NCBI GenBank assembly: GCA_964504305.1
Contig: CAZDEB010000003.1
Span: 186,001 to 250,000 of the forward strand
Length of the DNA: 64,000 bases
Direction of reading: 5' to 3'
Source: UBA11606 sp964504305
Lineage (GTDB): Bacteria > Actinomycetota > Acidimicrobiia > Acidimicrobiales > Aldehydirespiratoraceae
Each line of letters opens with the position of its first letter. Position 1 is the first letter of the stretch. Below, piece by piece: positions 33,721-40,781 of the stretch. Below the pieces are notes generated by a model. That model had not been told where the DNA came from. It did not search any database and saw only the letters and a program-made list of their open reading frames with translations. A program made the position numbers and the translations under genes.

Positions 33721-34487
33721 TGACCGGCATTCGTCTGATCGACGTTCATGTGCAAATCGAACAGACTCCGGTCCTACGAGGGATCAACCTCGACGTCGCC
33801 CCTGGTTCGTGGTTGAATGTGATCGGCCCAAATGGTGCCGGCAAAACCACTCTTCTTCGGGCTCTGCTCGGTCTTGTGAAGGCCACCGGTTCGGTCGAGA
33901 TCGACGGGTTGGGTGATGAGCGGCCCGCCGCCAGAGCTCGAACGCTTGCTTACGTGCCCCAGACACCGCTTATCCCACCCGGGATGGGAGTAATTGACTA
34001 CGTGTTGCTGGGGCGCACTCCTCACCACGGCGTGTTCGCCAACGACAGTGCCGATGATTTGGCGATTGCCGCTGAGGTCCTCGGCCGGCTTGATCTGGTC
34101 GGGTTCGCTGATCGCGAAGTGAGGTCGCTGTCGGGCGGGGAGCGGCAGCGGGTGGTGATGGCTCGAGCGTTGGCTCAGACAACGCCGGTCTTGTTGCTCG
34201 ACGAACCAACCACCGCGCTCGATCTCGGACATCAACAAGAACTTCTGGACCTGGTGGACGAACTGCGGGCCGAACGAAACCTGACCGTTATTGCGACGAT
34301 GCACGACCTCACTCTGGCGGCCCGGTACGGAGACCGACTGGCTTTGCTTTCGGAGGGACAGGTGCGCAAGACGGGGTCGCCCGAACAGGTACTTACCGTC
34401 GAATCGATCGCCGAGTACTTCCGTGCCAACGTCAAAATAATTTCCGACGTTGACGGCCCGATCATCGTTCCCACGGGTCGAACCTGA
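33720..34487 (+). CDS. btuD: Cobalamin ABC transporter ATPase
   Basis: The 255-residue ATPase has Walker A GPNGAGKTT, a Q-loop (YVPQTP), signature LSGGERQRV, Walker B VLLLDEPTTALDLG and switch histidine TMHD. It powers BtuC. The ATG at 33720 overlaps the btuC TGA by one base (TGATG); a GTG at 33717 is in frame. It ends the operon and converges with dusB. Confidence 0.92.
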   Translation: MTGIRLIDVHVQIEQTPVLRGINLDVAPGSWLNVIGPNGAGKTTLLRALLGLVKATGSVEIDGLGDERPAARARTLAYVPQTPLIPPGMGVIDYVLLGRTPHHGVFANDSADDLAIAAEVLGRLDLVGFADREVRSLSGGERQRVVMARALAQTTPVLLLDEPTTALDLGHQQELLDLVDELRAERNLTVIATMHDLTLAARYGDRLALLSEGQVRKTGSPEQVLTVESIAEYFRANVKIISDVDGPIIVPTGRT

Positions 34488-34495
34488 CGAGGTAG

Positions 34496-35647
34496 TCAGC
34501 CGCCCGAGACGAGGTCTTCGGCTCCTCGGGGCAGAGCGACTTCGCCATCACGGTCGTCGAGCCAACCCTCGGGGAGATGTACTTGTTTGGCCGATCCGTG
34601 ATGGCCGCGAACCATGCGCATTCCGCCATCAGGGAACGGAAGGGTCCGGTCGAGTTCGTCAACGAGACTGCGCATCTCGTTGAGAGTTCCGAGTCGGTTC
34701 AGACGGCGTCTGATTTCGTTGCCGGTCGCAAATCCTTTGAGATACCAGCCGGTGTGCTTGCGGAAATCGCGCATGCCGCGTGACTCGCCCATCCAGGCGC
34801 ACAGAAGCTCGGCGTGCTCGACCATGCCGTCGAGGACCTCGCCGAGGTCGGGGCGGGGCGCAACCGCCTGACCGTCGAACACGGCGGCCAGGTCTCTGAA
34901 CAACCACGGCCGACCGAGACAACCACGACCTACGACCACGCCGTCGGCGCCCGTCTCGCGCATCATTCGCAGCGCGTCGTCGGCTTCCCAGATATCGCCG
35001 TTGCCAAATACTGGGATAGACGTGATCGCCTGATTGAGTTCGGCGATACGGCCCCAATCGGCTTGGCCGCTATAGAGCTGGTTGGCGGTGCGGGCGTGGA
35101 GGGCAACCGCCGCGCATCCTTCGTCTTCGGCGATGCGGCCGGCGTCGAGGAAGGTTATGGAGTTGTCGTCTATGCCGACTCGGAACTTGACCGTTACCGG
35201 CACGTCGCCGGCGGAGTTGACGGCGGCCCGAACAATGGATCGGTAGTGGGTGCGCTTCCACGGCAGGGCCGCGCCGCCACCGTGGCGGGTCACCTTCTTC
35301 ATTGGACACCCGAAGTTCATGTCGATGTGGTCGACAGCTTGATCATTGACCAAGAGCCGGACTGCTTCGCCGATCGAGAACGGGTCGGTTCCGTAAAGCT
35401 GAATGCTCCGGGGCGACTCTTCGGGGGCGAACGAAGCCATCTCGAGGCTCTTGCGGTGGCCTTCGACCAGCGCTCGAGCGGTGATCATCTGGTTGACGTA
35501 GAGGCCGGCTCCGTAGCGTCGACACAGAGTGCGAAAAGGGGCGTTCGTGACGCCGGCCATCGGCGCAAGTATTACTGGTGGCCACACCGGTAGCGGTCCG
35601 ATGTGGGGTACATCAAACTCGCCGGAGGCGGCGGGGGCTTCGTTCAT
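34496..35647 (-). CDS. dusB: tRNA-dihydrouridine synthase B
   Basis: The 383-residue flavoprotein has APMAGVTNAPFRTLCRRYGAG, the active-site NFGCPMKKVTRHGGGAAL with its catalytic Cys, VTVKFRVG, and the FMN-binding FGNGDIWEADDAL and GADGVVVGRGCLGRPW motifs. It reduces uridine in the D loop of tRNAs. TAGCCT at 35659-35654, 6 bases upstream of the ATG, supports a leaderless start. Confidence 0.93.
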   Translation of the reverse strand: MNEAPAASGEFDVPHIGPLPVWPPVILAPMAGVTNAPFRTLCRRYGAGLYVNQMITARALVEGHRKSLEMASFAPEESPRSIQLYGTDPFSIGEAVRLLVNDQAVDHIDMNFGCPMKKVTRHGGGAALPWKRTHYRSIVRAAVNSAGDVPVTVKFRVGIDDNSITFLDAGRIAEDEGCAAVALHARTANQLYSGQADWGRIAELNQAITSIPVFGNGDIWEADDALRMMRETGADGVVVGRGCLGRPWLFRDLAAVFDGQAVAPRPDLGEVLDGMVEHAELLCAWMGESRGMRDFRKHTGWYLKGFATGNEIRRRLNRLGTLNEMRSLVDELDRTLPFPDGGMRMVRGHHGSAKQVHLPEGWLDDRDGEVALPRGAEDLVSGG

Positions 35648-35653
35648 CCATTC

Positions 35654-35659
35654 AGGCTA
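35654..35659 (-). promoter_or_regulatory. Putative -10 box, leaderless start of dusB
   Basis: Minus-strand TAGCCT, 6 bases before the ATG at 35647. The hexamer lies in the gap between dusB and the upstream gene on the same strand. Confidence 0.5.
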
Positions 35660-35671
35660 CGAACGGATTGG

Positions 35672-37750
35672 TCAATCGACTGTGCTCGGCCATTCTTGTT
35701 CGCTGGCTGCACCGAGCAGATCCAACATTGTGTCGACATCGTCGAGCCCGACTGTGGGGTTCATGAACAGCAACCGGAAAACGTTGAGCCCGTCGACGGG
35801 CTGGAACCCAATGAGGGCACTGCCATTGCTTTGCAGGACCGCTTTGGCCCTGGGAGCCAAGCGGTGCAGCCGGTCGTGTGCGGAGTTCGAGAGTTCGGCG
35901 AGGTTCAGGGGCCGGAGTTCGGGCGGCACCCAAGTGAGGCAAACGTTGGTGAACGAGCCGGCGTTGACCGCCGCGAACTGTCCGTTGCTAGCAGCGACTC
36001 TGGAGCGCAGATGGTCGGCGAGGTCGACGCCATGTTCGACCCGTTCGGCAAATCCGGTGTCGCCTCGGGCTTTCCATGTGAGCCACAGCTTCAAAATATC
36101 GACTCGGCGCGCACACATGAAACCGTTATCGCCCGCATCGAGTTCGCCGTGTTGTTTGTCGGGCTGAAACAGATAGTCGGCGTTGGTCGAAAAGGAGTCG
36201 CGCAACAGAGCAGGGTCGGCGACCAGCAGGGCGGTGCACTGTTGGGTGATGCCCATCATTTTGTGAAGGTTCCACACCACAGAGTCGGCCCGTTCGACAC
36301 CGGCCAATCGGTGCCGTTCTCGCGGCGAGAACAACGCCGACCCGCCGTAGCAGCCGTCGACGTGCAGCCAGATGTTGTGTCGTGAGCAAATATCGGCGAT
36401 TGCGTCGAGCGGGTCGAAGGCCCCGGTGACGGTGGTCCCCGCAGTGGCAACAACGGCGATAGGGGGAGCCGAGGGATCGACCGCGGCCTCCAGGGCATCG
36501 ACTCGCATCGTGCCATCGGCGTTGGTCGGGATCGAGATCACATTGTTGCGACCGATTCCCATCATCGCGGCCGACTTTTCTACCGAGTAGTGGCCTTGAT
36601 CGCTCACCAGAATCTTTGGTGGAGGCCCAACCCAACCCGATAGCACCGAGTTGGGATCGTGGCGATGACGGGCCAGTTGCAAGGCGTGGAGGGTGGCCAG
36701 CGAACCGCCGGCGCAAAAGATCCCCGGCACCGTCGTGTCCGCAGGGGCGAAGCCGACCAGTCGGGCCAGCTTGTCGAGAACCGCTCGTTCCATCAAGGTG
36801 AACACCGGCGCGGCCTCGAACGTTGCGCTGGTCGTGTTGAGGGCCGCCGCCGCCCAGTCACCGACGACCGCTAGTGGGTCCGGACCGGCGAAGTTCTGGT
36901 TGACGAAGCGGCGGTGGCTGGTGTGGACCGACCGCTCGAAGACCGTCGCCACTGCGTGGAGGAGTTCGCCGGCGCCGTGAGCGGGTTCGGTCTCTTCGAA
37001 GTCCAGCGGCACCGATCGATCAAAGTCGGAAATGATCTGCTCGGGGCTGGCGAAACGAACAACGTCGTCAGGCCCCACTGGGGGGTTGGTGAGGTAGGCG
37101 AGGGCGAGGTCGGCAATCGAAGTGACCGGATCGATGATCGGTGCGGTCCGAAAGCTCAAGAGGTCGAGGCCATGTCTGTTCATCAACTCGTCGACCAGCG
37201 GGAGCGGCAACCCGATCACGTTGGTGACCGATCCGGAGACCTGGTCGGCAAAGAGGCTGGCGGCGCCTTGCAGGCCGTAGGCGCCCGCTTTGTCACCGGC
37301 CTCGCCGGTGCGGGTGTACCAATCACGGCGCTCGTCGTCCAGCTCGGCCATCGCCACGTCGGAGGTCTCGACGGCCGTGTGAACCGTGGTCGAGTCGGCG
37401 TCATCGGTCCTCGCGACCGCTACGCCGGTCATCACCTGATGGGTTCGTCCTTCGAGCGATTGGAGGATTCTGGCGGCGTGTTCAGGGTCGTCGGGCTTGC
37501 CGAGAATCTCGCCGTCGCACACCACCGAGGTATCGGCGGCGATAACCACCGTTCGAGGGCGGGCCGCGCTCGCGGCCTTTTCTCGGGCCAGTCGTTCGAC
37601 GTAATCAGCCGCCGCTTCCGCGGGTCGGGGAGTTTCGTCTATGTCGGCTGGCTCGACTCGAGGGTGCAAGCCAAGGCGGCCGAGCAGTTGGCGTCGACGG
37701 GGTGAAGCCGACGCCAGTACCAGCTCGTATTCGAGTTCGTATTCGGGCAC
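35672..37750 (-). CDS. Fusion of Maf nucleotide pyrophosphatase and PLP-dependent decarboxylase
   Basis: One uninterrupted frame of 692 residues. The N-terminal 200 residues are a full Maf domain: LVLASASPRRRQLL, VIAADTSVVCDGEILGKP, and GDKAGAYGLQGAASLF; Maf hydrolyses non-canonical nucleotides. The remaining 470 residues are a group II PLP-dependent decarboxylase: HYSVEKSAAMMGIG, HVDGCYGGSALFSP, and the lysine motif VVWNLHKMMGITQQC. This family decarboxylates glutamate, DOPA or similar amino acids. The start is a GTG at 37750 with CAGACT 6 bases ahead; the frame continues to a TTG at 37801, but that stretch is not Maf-like. I do not know this fusion from other organisms. Confidence 0.85.
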   Translation of the reverse strand: MPEYELEYELVLASASPRRRQLLGRLGLHPRVEPADIDETPRPAEAAADYVERLAREKAASAARPRTVVIAADTSVVCDGEILGKPDDPEHAARILQSLEGRTHQVMTGVAVARTDDADSTTVHTAVETSDVAMAELDDERRDWYTRTGEAGDKAGAYGLQGAASLFADQVSGSVTNVIGLPLPLVDELMNRHGLDLLSFRTAPIIDPVTSIADLALAYLTNPPVGPDDVVRFASPEQIISDFDRSVPLDFEETEPAHGAGELLHAVATVFERSVHTSHRRFVNQNFAGPDPLAVVGDWAAAALNTTSATFEAAPVFTLMERAVLDKLARLVGFAPADTTVPGIFCAGGSLATLHALQLARHRHDPNSVLSGWVGPPPKILVSDQGHYSVEKSAAMMGIGRNNVISIPTNADGTMRVDALEAAVDPSAPPIAVVATAGTTVTGAFDPLDAIADICSRHNIWLHVDGCYGGSALFSPRERHRLAGVERADSVVWNLHKMMGITQQCTALLVADPALLRDSFSTNADYLFQPDKQHGELDAGDNGFMCARRVDILKLWLTWKARGDTGFAERVEHGVDLADHLRSRVAASNGQFAAVNAGSFTNVCLTWVPPELRPLNLAELSNSAHDRLHRLAPRAKAVLQSNGSALIGFQPVDGLNVFRLLFMNPTVGLDDVDTMLDLLGAASEQEWPSTVD

Positions 37751-37756
37751 TTCGAG

Positions 37757-37762
37757 AGTCTG
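37757..37762 (-). promoter_or_regulatory. Possible -10 box of the Maf-decarboxylase gene
   Basis: Minus-strand CAGACT, 6 bases before the GTG at 37750. The same hexamer at the same distance precedes the maoC start at 57163. Confidence 0.35.
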
Positions 37763-37806
37763 ACACTTCGTGCGGGCCGCGCCACCCCACGGCCAAAGCA
37801 ACGGCG

Positions 37807-37812
37807 TACTCT
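37807..37812 (+). promoter_or_regulatory. Putative -10 box of the membrane protein gene at 37820
   Basis: TACTCT is followed by 7 bases and then the ATC at 37820. The same hexamer precedes the leader ORF at 12809. Confidence 0.45.
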
Positions 37813-37819
37813 GGGCGCC

Positions 37820-39034
37820 ATCGACTCCACCGAATCATCCCCCGAAGCGCCGGTCGAGCTGCCGCCCGAGTCCGACGAAGAGATCGAGCCCGACAGCTTC
37901 CTCTCGAAGACTGGCTTTCTCCGTTCTGGTAGCGAAGCTCAAGATCTGCCGCGTGCCGCGCCCGGACCGGCGTTTGCCGACGACTACGCCGACCGCGAAG
38001 CTCACCGGTTCTTTGCGGTTCTGGCCGCTGGCCGCGAGCTCGAGCATTTCGATGACCCTGTCGAACACGTCCGTGCGAACGGACTGATGATTCTGTATTC
38101 GGAGATCGCCGCCGACGCGTTCGAGACTTTTCTGGCCCGCATGTCACCGGCCAAAGTCGACGTGTGGCGCGACCTGATAGCTGGAGGAGCTCGCTCCGAA
38201 GCGTTTGGACCGCTGACCCTTCAAGAACGCCTTGACGAACGTTCGGTCGAACACGCCCTCGTCGCCGGTCGCAAGCAGCGCGTGATCAACCTCGTCGTCG
38301 CCGCTTTGGTGGTCTTGGTGGTTGGCGGCGGTCTCGCCGCTGGATGGCGCACGCTTTCCAATCGTGATCAACGTACTCGTGGTGCGCTGCAGTTCTCACA
38401 AACCGACGAAACCCCAGCCGAAGCCGCGGTGCTGGGCGGTCCGCCGGTGGTCGAACCGGCCCTGACTGTCGCTTTGTCCGAGACAGTGGCAGTGCTCGCC
38501 GGCAACGAGCCGCTGGCCGATCGGGTCACCGATGCCGCGTTCTCGACCTTTGCGTTCCCGCCCGGCGCTCTCGGGGCTTCGCTGTTCGAGTACGCCGGCA
38601 CCGGTCATGTAGTAATCGTGGGGCCGGTGGGGTTCAGCGATCTTGCATGTCTGCGAGTGAGCGTGGTGACCTCCGATCTGCGACCGCTCGACACCGTTAC
38701 CCACGGCCCTTGCTCCGAACCGGTTGGGCGGCCGGCAGTGGTGGGGTGTGCGGGCCCGTCAGCGATTCTTCTGGGCCTCGACATCGCGTCGGGAGAGGTC
38801 GACTTGCCAGAAGGTGGCACCGGGTTTGCCGACGCGGTCAGGCTGCAGATGATCGGCGACCGGCCCGACGAATACGAGGTGTTGACAGTTCGCGGCACGA
38901 TCAGCGTCGATCCCGATGCCGGTATTGTGATCCCCCGTTTTGGGGGAGCGACCGGCGAACAAATCACCTTCGACATTGGTTCGGGGCGCTCCGGCACGTG
39001 CACCCTTACCGGCAACATTTCTGGCAATAACTGA
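37820..39034 (+). CDS. Unrecognised single-pass membrane protein, apparent ATC start
   Basis: The frame of the conspicuous ORF at 38087 is open far upstream and reads as plausible protein from 37820 (IDSTESSPEAPVELPPESDE...REAHRFFAVLAAGRELEHFD) with no ATG, GTG or TTG before 38087. A -10 box 7 bases before the ATC at 37820 fits a leaderless start on a non-standard codon; a sequencing error in the start codon is the alternative. The protein would have 404 residues: an acidic cytoplasmic part, a helical part, one membrane helix (about 156-175) and an extracellular beta-rich domain. I do not recognise its family. The stop overlaps the SRAP gene start (TGATG). Confidence 0.65.
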   Translation: MDSTESSPEAPVELPPESDEEIEPDSFLSKTGFLRSGSEAQDLPRAAPGPAFADDYADREAHRFFAVLAAGRELEHFDDPVEHVRANGLMILYSEIAADAFETFLARMSPAKVDVWRDLIAGGARSEAFGPLTLQERLDERSVEHALVAGRKQRVINLVVAALVVLVVGGGLAAGWRTLSNRDQRTRGALQFSQTDETPAEAAVLGGPPVVEPALTVALSETVAVLAGNEPLADRVTDAAFSTFAFPPGALGASLFEYAGTGHVVIVGPVGFSDLACLRVSVVTSDLRPLDTVTHGPCSEPVGRPAVVGCAGPSAILLGLDIASGEVDLPEGGTGFADAVRLQMIGDRPDEYEVLTVRGTISVDPDAGIVIPRFGGATGEQITFDIGSGRSGTCTLTGNISGNN

Positions 39035-39744
39035 TGTGTGGTCGCTTTGTATCGGCTACGCCGCCTGATCAACTGGCCAAGTACTTTGGCGCCGAAATGG
39101 CGTCGGAGACTTTGATCGAACGGCCAGCCAACTTCAACGTCGCCCCGACCCAGGGCGTCTACACGGTCTACGAGGATGGCGCGACCCGCCGGCTCGACAC
39201 CTTTCATTGGGGTCTGGTGCCATTTTGGGCGAAGGATCCCAAAATCGGCAGCCGCATGATCAACGCCAGAGCCGAAACGATTGCCGAGAAGAACTCGTTC
39301 AAACGCCCGTTTGCCCGAAGGCGTTGCATCATCCCGGCCGACGGTTTCTACGAATGGAAAAAGGTCGAGGGCCAAAAGAAGAAACAGCCGATGTACATGT
39401 CTCGTCCCGACGGCGAACCATTTGCCTTCGCCGGGCTCTGGGAAGTGTGGCGAGACAAGAACAATCTCGACGCAAACGGCGAGCCGCTCGAACTGTTTAG
39501 CTGCACGATTATCACCGGCAATCCCAACGAACGGGTAGCCGAGGTCCACGACCGAATGCCCGTGATGTTGTCGCCCGACGCTTGGGACCAGTGGCTCGAC
39601 CGTGACAACCACGACACCAACTCTTTGCAGCAACTGCTGGTGCCCGCTCCGGCCCATCTGATCCGTCTGCACCCGGTGTCGACCGAAGTCAACAACGTCC
39701 GCAACAACTCGCCAGAACTAACCGACGAGTTCAGCGAAGGCTGA
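39034..39744 (+). CDS. SOS-response-associated SRAP protein (YedK/HMCES family)
   Basis: The 236-residue protein starts MCGRF, so that Cys2 becomes the N-terminal nucleophile that forms a thiazolidine link to abasic sites in single-stranded DNA. Other family residues are ANFNVAPTQ, RMINARAETI, CIIPADGFYEWKK and the histidine in VHDRMPVML. It protects abasic sites from strand breakage. It overlaps the previous gene by one base and the HIT gene on the opposite strand by 14 bases. Confidence 0.95.
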   Translation: MCGRFVSATPPDQLAKYFGAEMASETLIERPANFNVAPTQGVYTVYEDGATRRLDTFHWGLVPFWAKDPKIGSRMINARAETIAEKNSFKRPFARRRCIIPADGFYEWKKVEGQKKKQPMYMSRPDGEPFAFAGLWEVWRDKNNLDANGEPLELFSCTIITGNPNERVAEVHDRMPVMLSPDAWDQWLDRDNHDTNSLQQLLVPAPAHLIRLHPVSTEVNNVRNNSPELTDEFSEG

Positions 39745-40132
39745 GTATCGAAGCGATCTGATCGGCCAGCCCGTCGAGGTCGTGTGGATCGGGAGATGGG
39801 TCGGCTTGGCCGAAGTCGAGGGCGGCCATCGAATTCATGGGCACCACATGAACATGAACGTGCGGAACTTCGAACCCGGCGATCAGCAAGCCGATGCGGG
39901 CCGGGTTGAGGAGTTGTTTTTGAGCCCGTCCGATCGAGTGGGCCACCCCAACTAGGTGACTAGCGGTGTCGACATCGAGATCGGTCCACTGGTCGACCTC
40001 GGTGCGCGGCACGACAAGCACATGGCCCCGGGCCAGCGGCCGGACGTCGAGGAACGCGACGCACACGTCGTCGGTCCACACAAACCGTCCGGGAATCTCG
40101 CCATCGATGATGCGGGTGAAGATAGAAGGCAC
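39731..40132 (-). CDS. HIT family nucleotide-binding hydrolase
   Basis: The 133-residue protein has the HIT motif HVHVHVVP and the N-terminal FTRIIDGEIPGRFVW and RGHVLVVPRTEVDQW segments. Members hydrolyse or transfer nucleotide phosphoramidates and dinucleoside polyphosphates. The start is a GTG at 40132, with minus-strand TACGAT 6 bases upstream. Confidence 0.9.
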   Translation of the reverse strand: MPSIFTRIIDGEIPGRFVWTDDVCVAFLDVRPLARGHVLVVPRTEVDQWTDLDVDTASHLVGVAHSIGRAQKQLLNPARIGLLIAGFEVPHVHVHVVPMNSMAALDFGQADPSPDPHDLDGLADQIASILSLR

Positions 40133-40138
40133 GCAACG

Positions 40139-40148
40139 ATCGTAGGCT
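40139..40148. promoter_or_regulatory. Overlapping divergent -10 boxes of the HIT and pgsA-like genes
   Basis: Minus-strand TACGAT (40144-40139) serves the HIT gene and plus-strand TAGGCT (40143-40148) serves the phosphatidyltransferase gene at 40156. They overlap by two bases, so the two promoters probably exclude each other. Confidence 0.5.
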
Positions 40149-40155
40149 GCAATTG

Positions 40156-40770
40156 ATGACCGACGACAACAAGCCGCGCCAACGACAGGTCGGAGTATTC
40201 GAGGACCGGATCCTCACGGTCCCGAACCTCATTTCGCTGGCCCGTCTCGCTTGCATTCCATGGTTTCTCTGGTTGTTGTTCTCCGCCGAGAATCGTTGGG
40301 CGGCCGCATGGCTTTGGGGGTTCGTCGGCGCCACCGACTGGGTCGACGGATGGTGGGCCCGCAAGTTCAACGTGGTGAGCGAATTCGGCAAGCTGATCGA
40401 TCCTGTAACCGACCGGGCAGTGCTCATCACCGGGATTCTCGCAGTCGGTGTCGATGGTTCGGTGCCGTGGTGGCTGGTTGTGGTCACCCTCCTTCGCGAG
40501 GTGTTGGTTGCGTTGGCGGGGATTGGGCTGGGTGCATTGGGTGCTCGCCGAATAGACGTCACCTGGTGGGGGAAGTGCGCCACGTTTGGTCTCTATTTCG
40601 CGTTTCCGTTCCTGCTGGCCGGCGCCAGCACCAATGTGAGCGCCGACTGGTTCCGGGTCGCCGGCTGGCTCGTCGCGGTGCCGTCGCTGATCTACAGCTA
40701 CTTGTCGGCGGCCCAGTACATCCCGCTGGCGCGTATCGCACTCCGCGAAGGACGTCTCGATAAGAGCTAG
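40156..40770 (+). CDS. CDP-alcohol phosphatidyltransferase (PgsA-like)
   Basis: The 204-residue protein has several membrane helices and the catalytic motif DWVDGWWARKFNVVSEFGKL plus IDPVTDR (D-x2-DG-x2-AR-x8-G-x3-D-x3-D). It transfers a phosphatidyl group from CDP-diacylglycerol to an alcohol, most likely glycerol-3-phosphate, though a cardiolipin-synthase-like role is also possible. The ATG at 40156 is preferred over the TTG at 40153 because it stands 7 bases after the -10 box. Confidence 0.85.
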   Translation: MTDDNKPRQRQVGVFEDRILTVPNLISLARLACIPWFLWLLFSAENRWAAAWLWGFVGATDWVDGWWARKFNVVSEFGKLIDPVTDRAVLITGILAVGVDGSVPWWLVVVTLLREVLVALAGIGLGALGARRIDVTWWGKCATFGLYFAFPFLLAGASTNVSADWFRVAGWLVAVPSLIYSYLSAAQYIPLARIALREGRLDKS

Positions 40771-40773
40771 GTT
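40768..40773 (+). promoter_or_regulatory. Putative -10 box of the nucleotidyltransferase fusion gene
   Basis: TAGGTT, whose first three bases are the stop codon of the upstream gene, is 8 bases before the ATG at 40782. Confidence 0.4.
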
Positions 40774-40781
40774 CGATGGAC

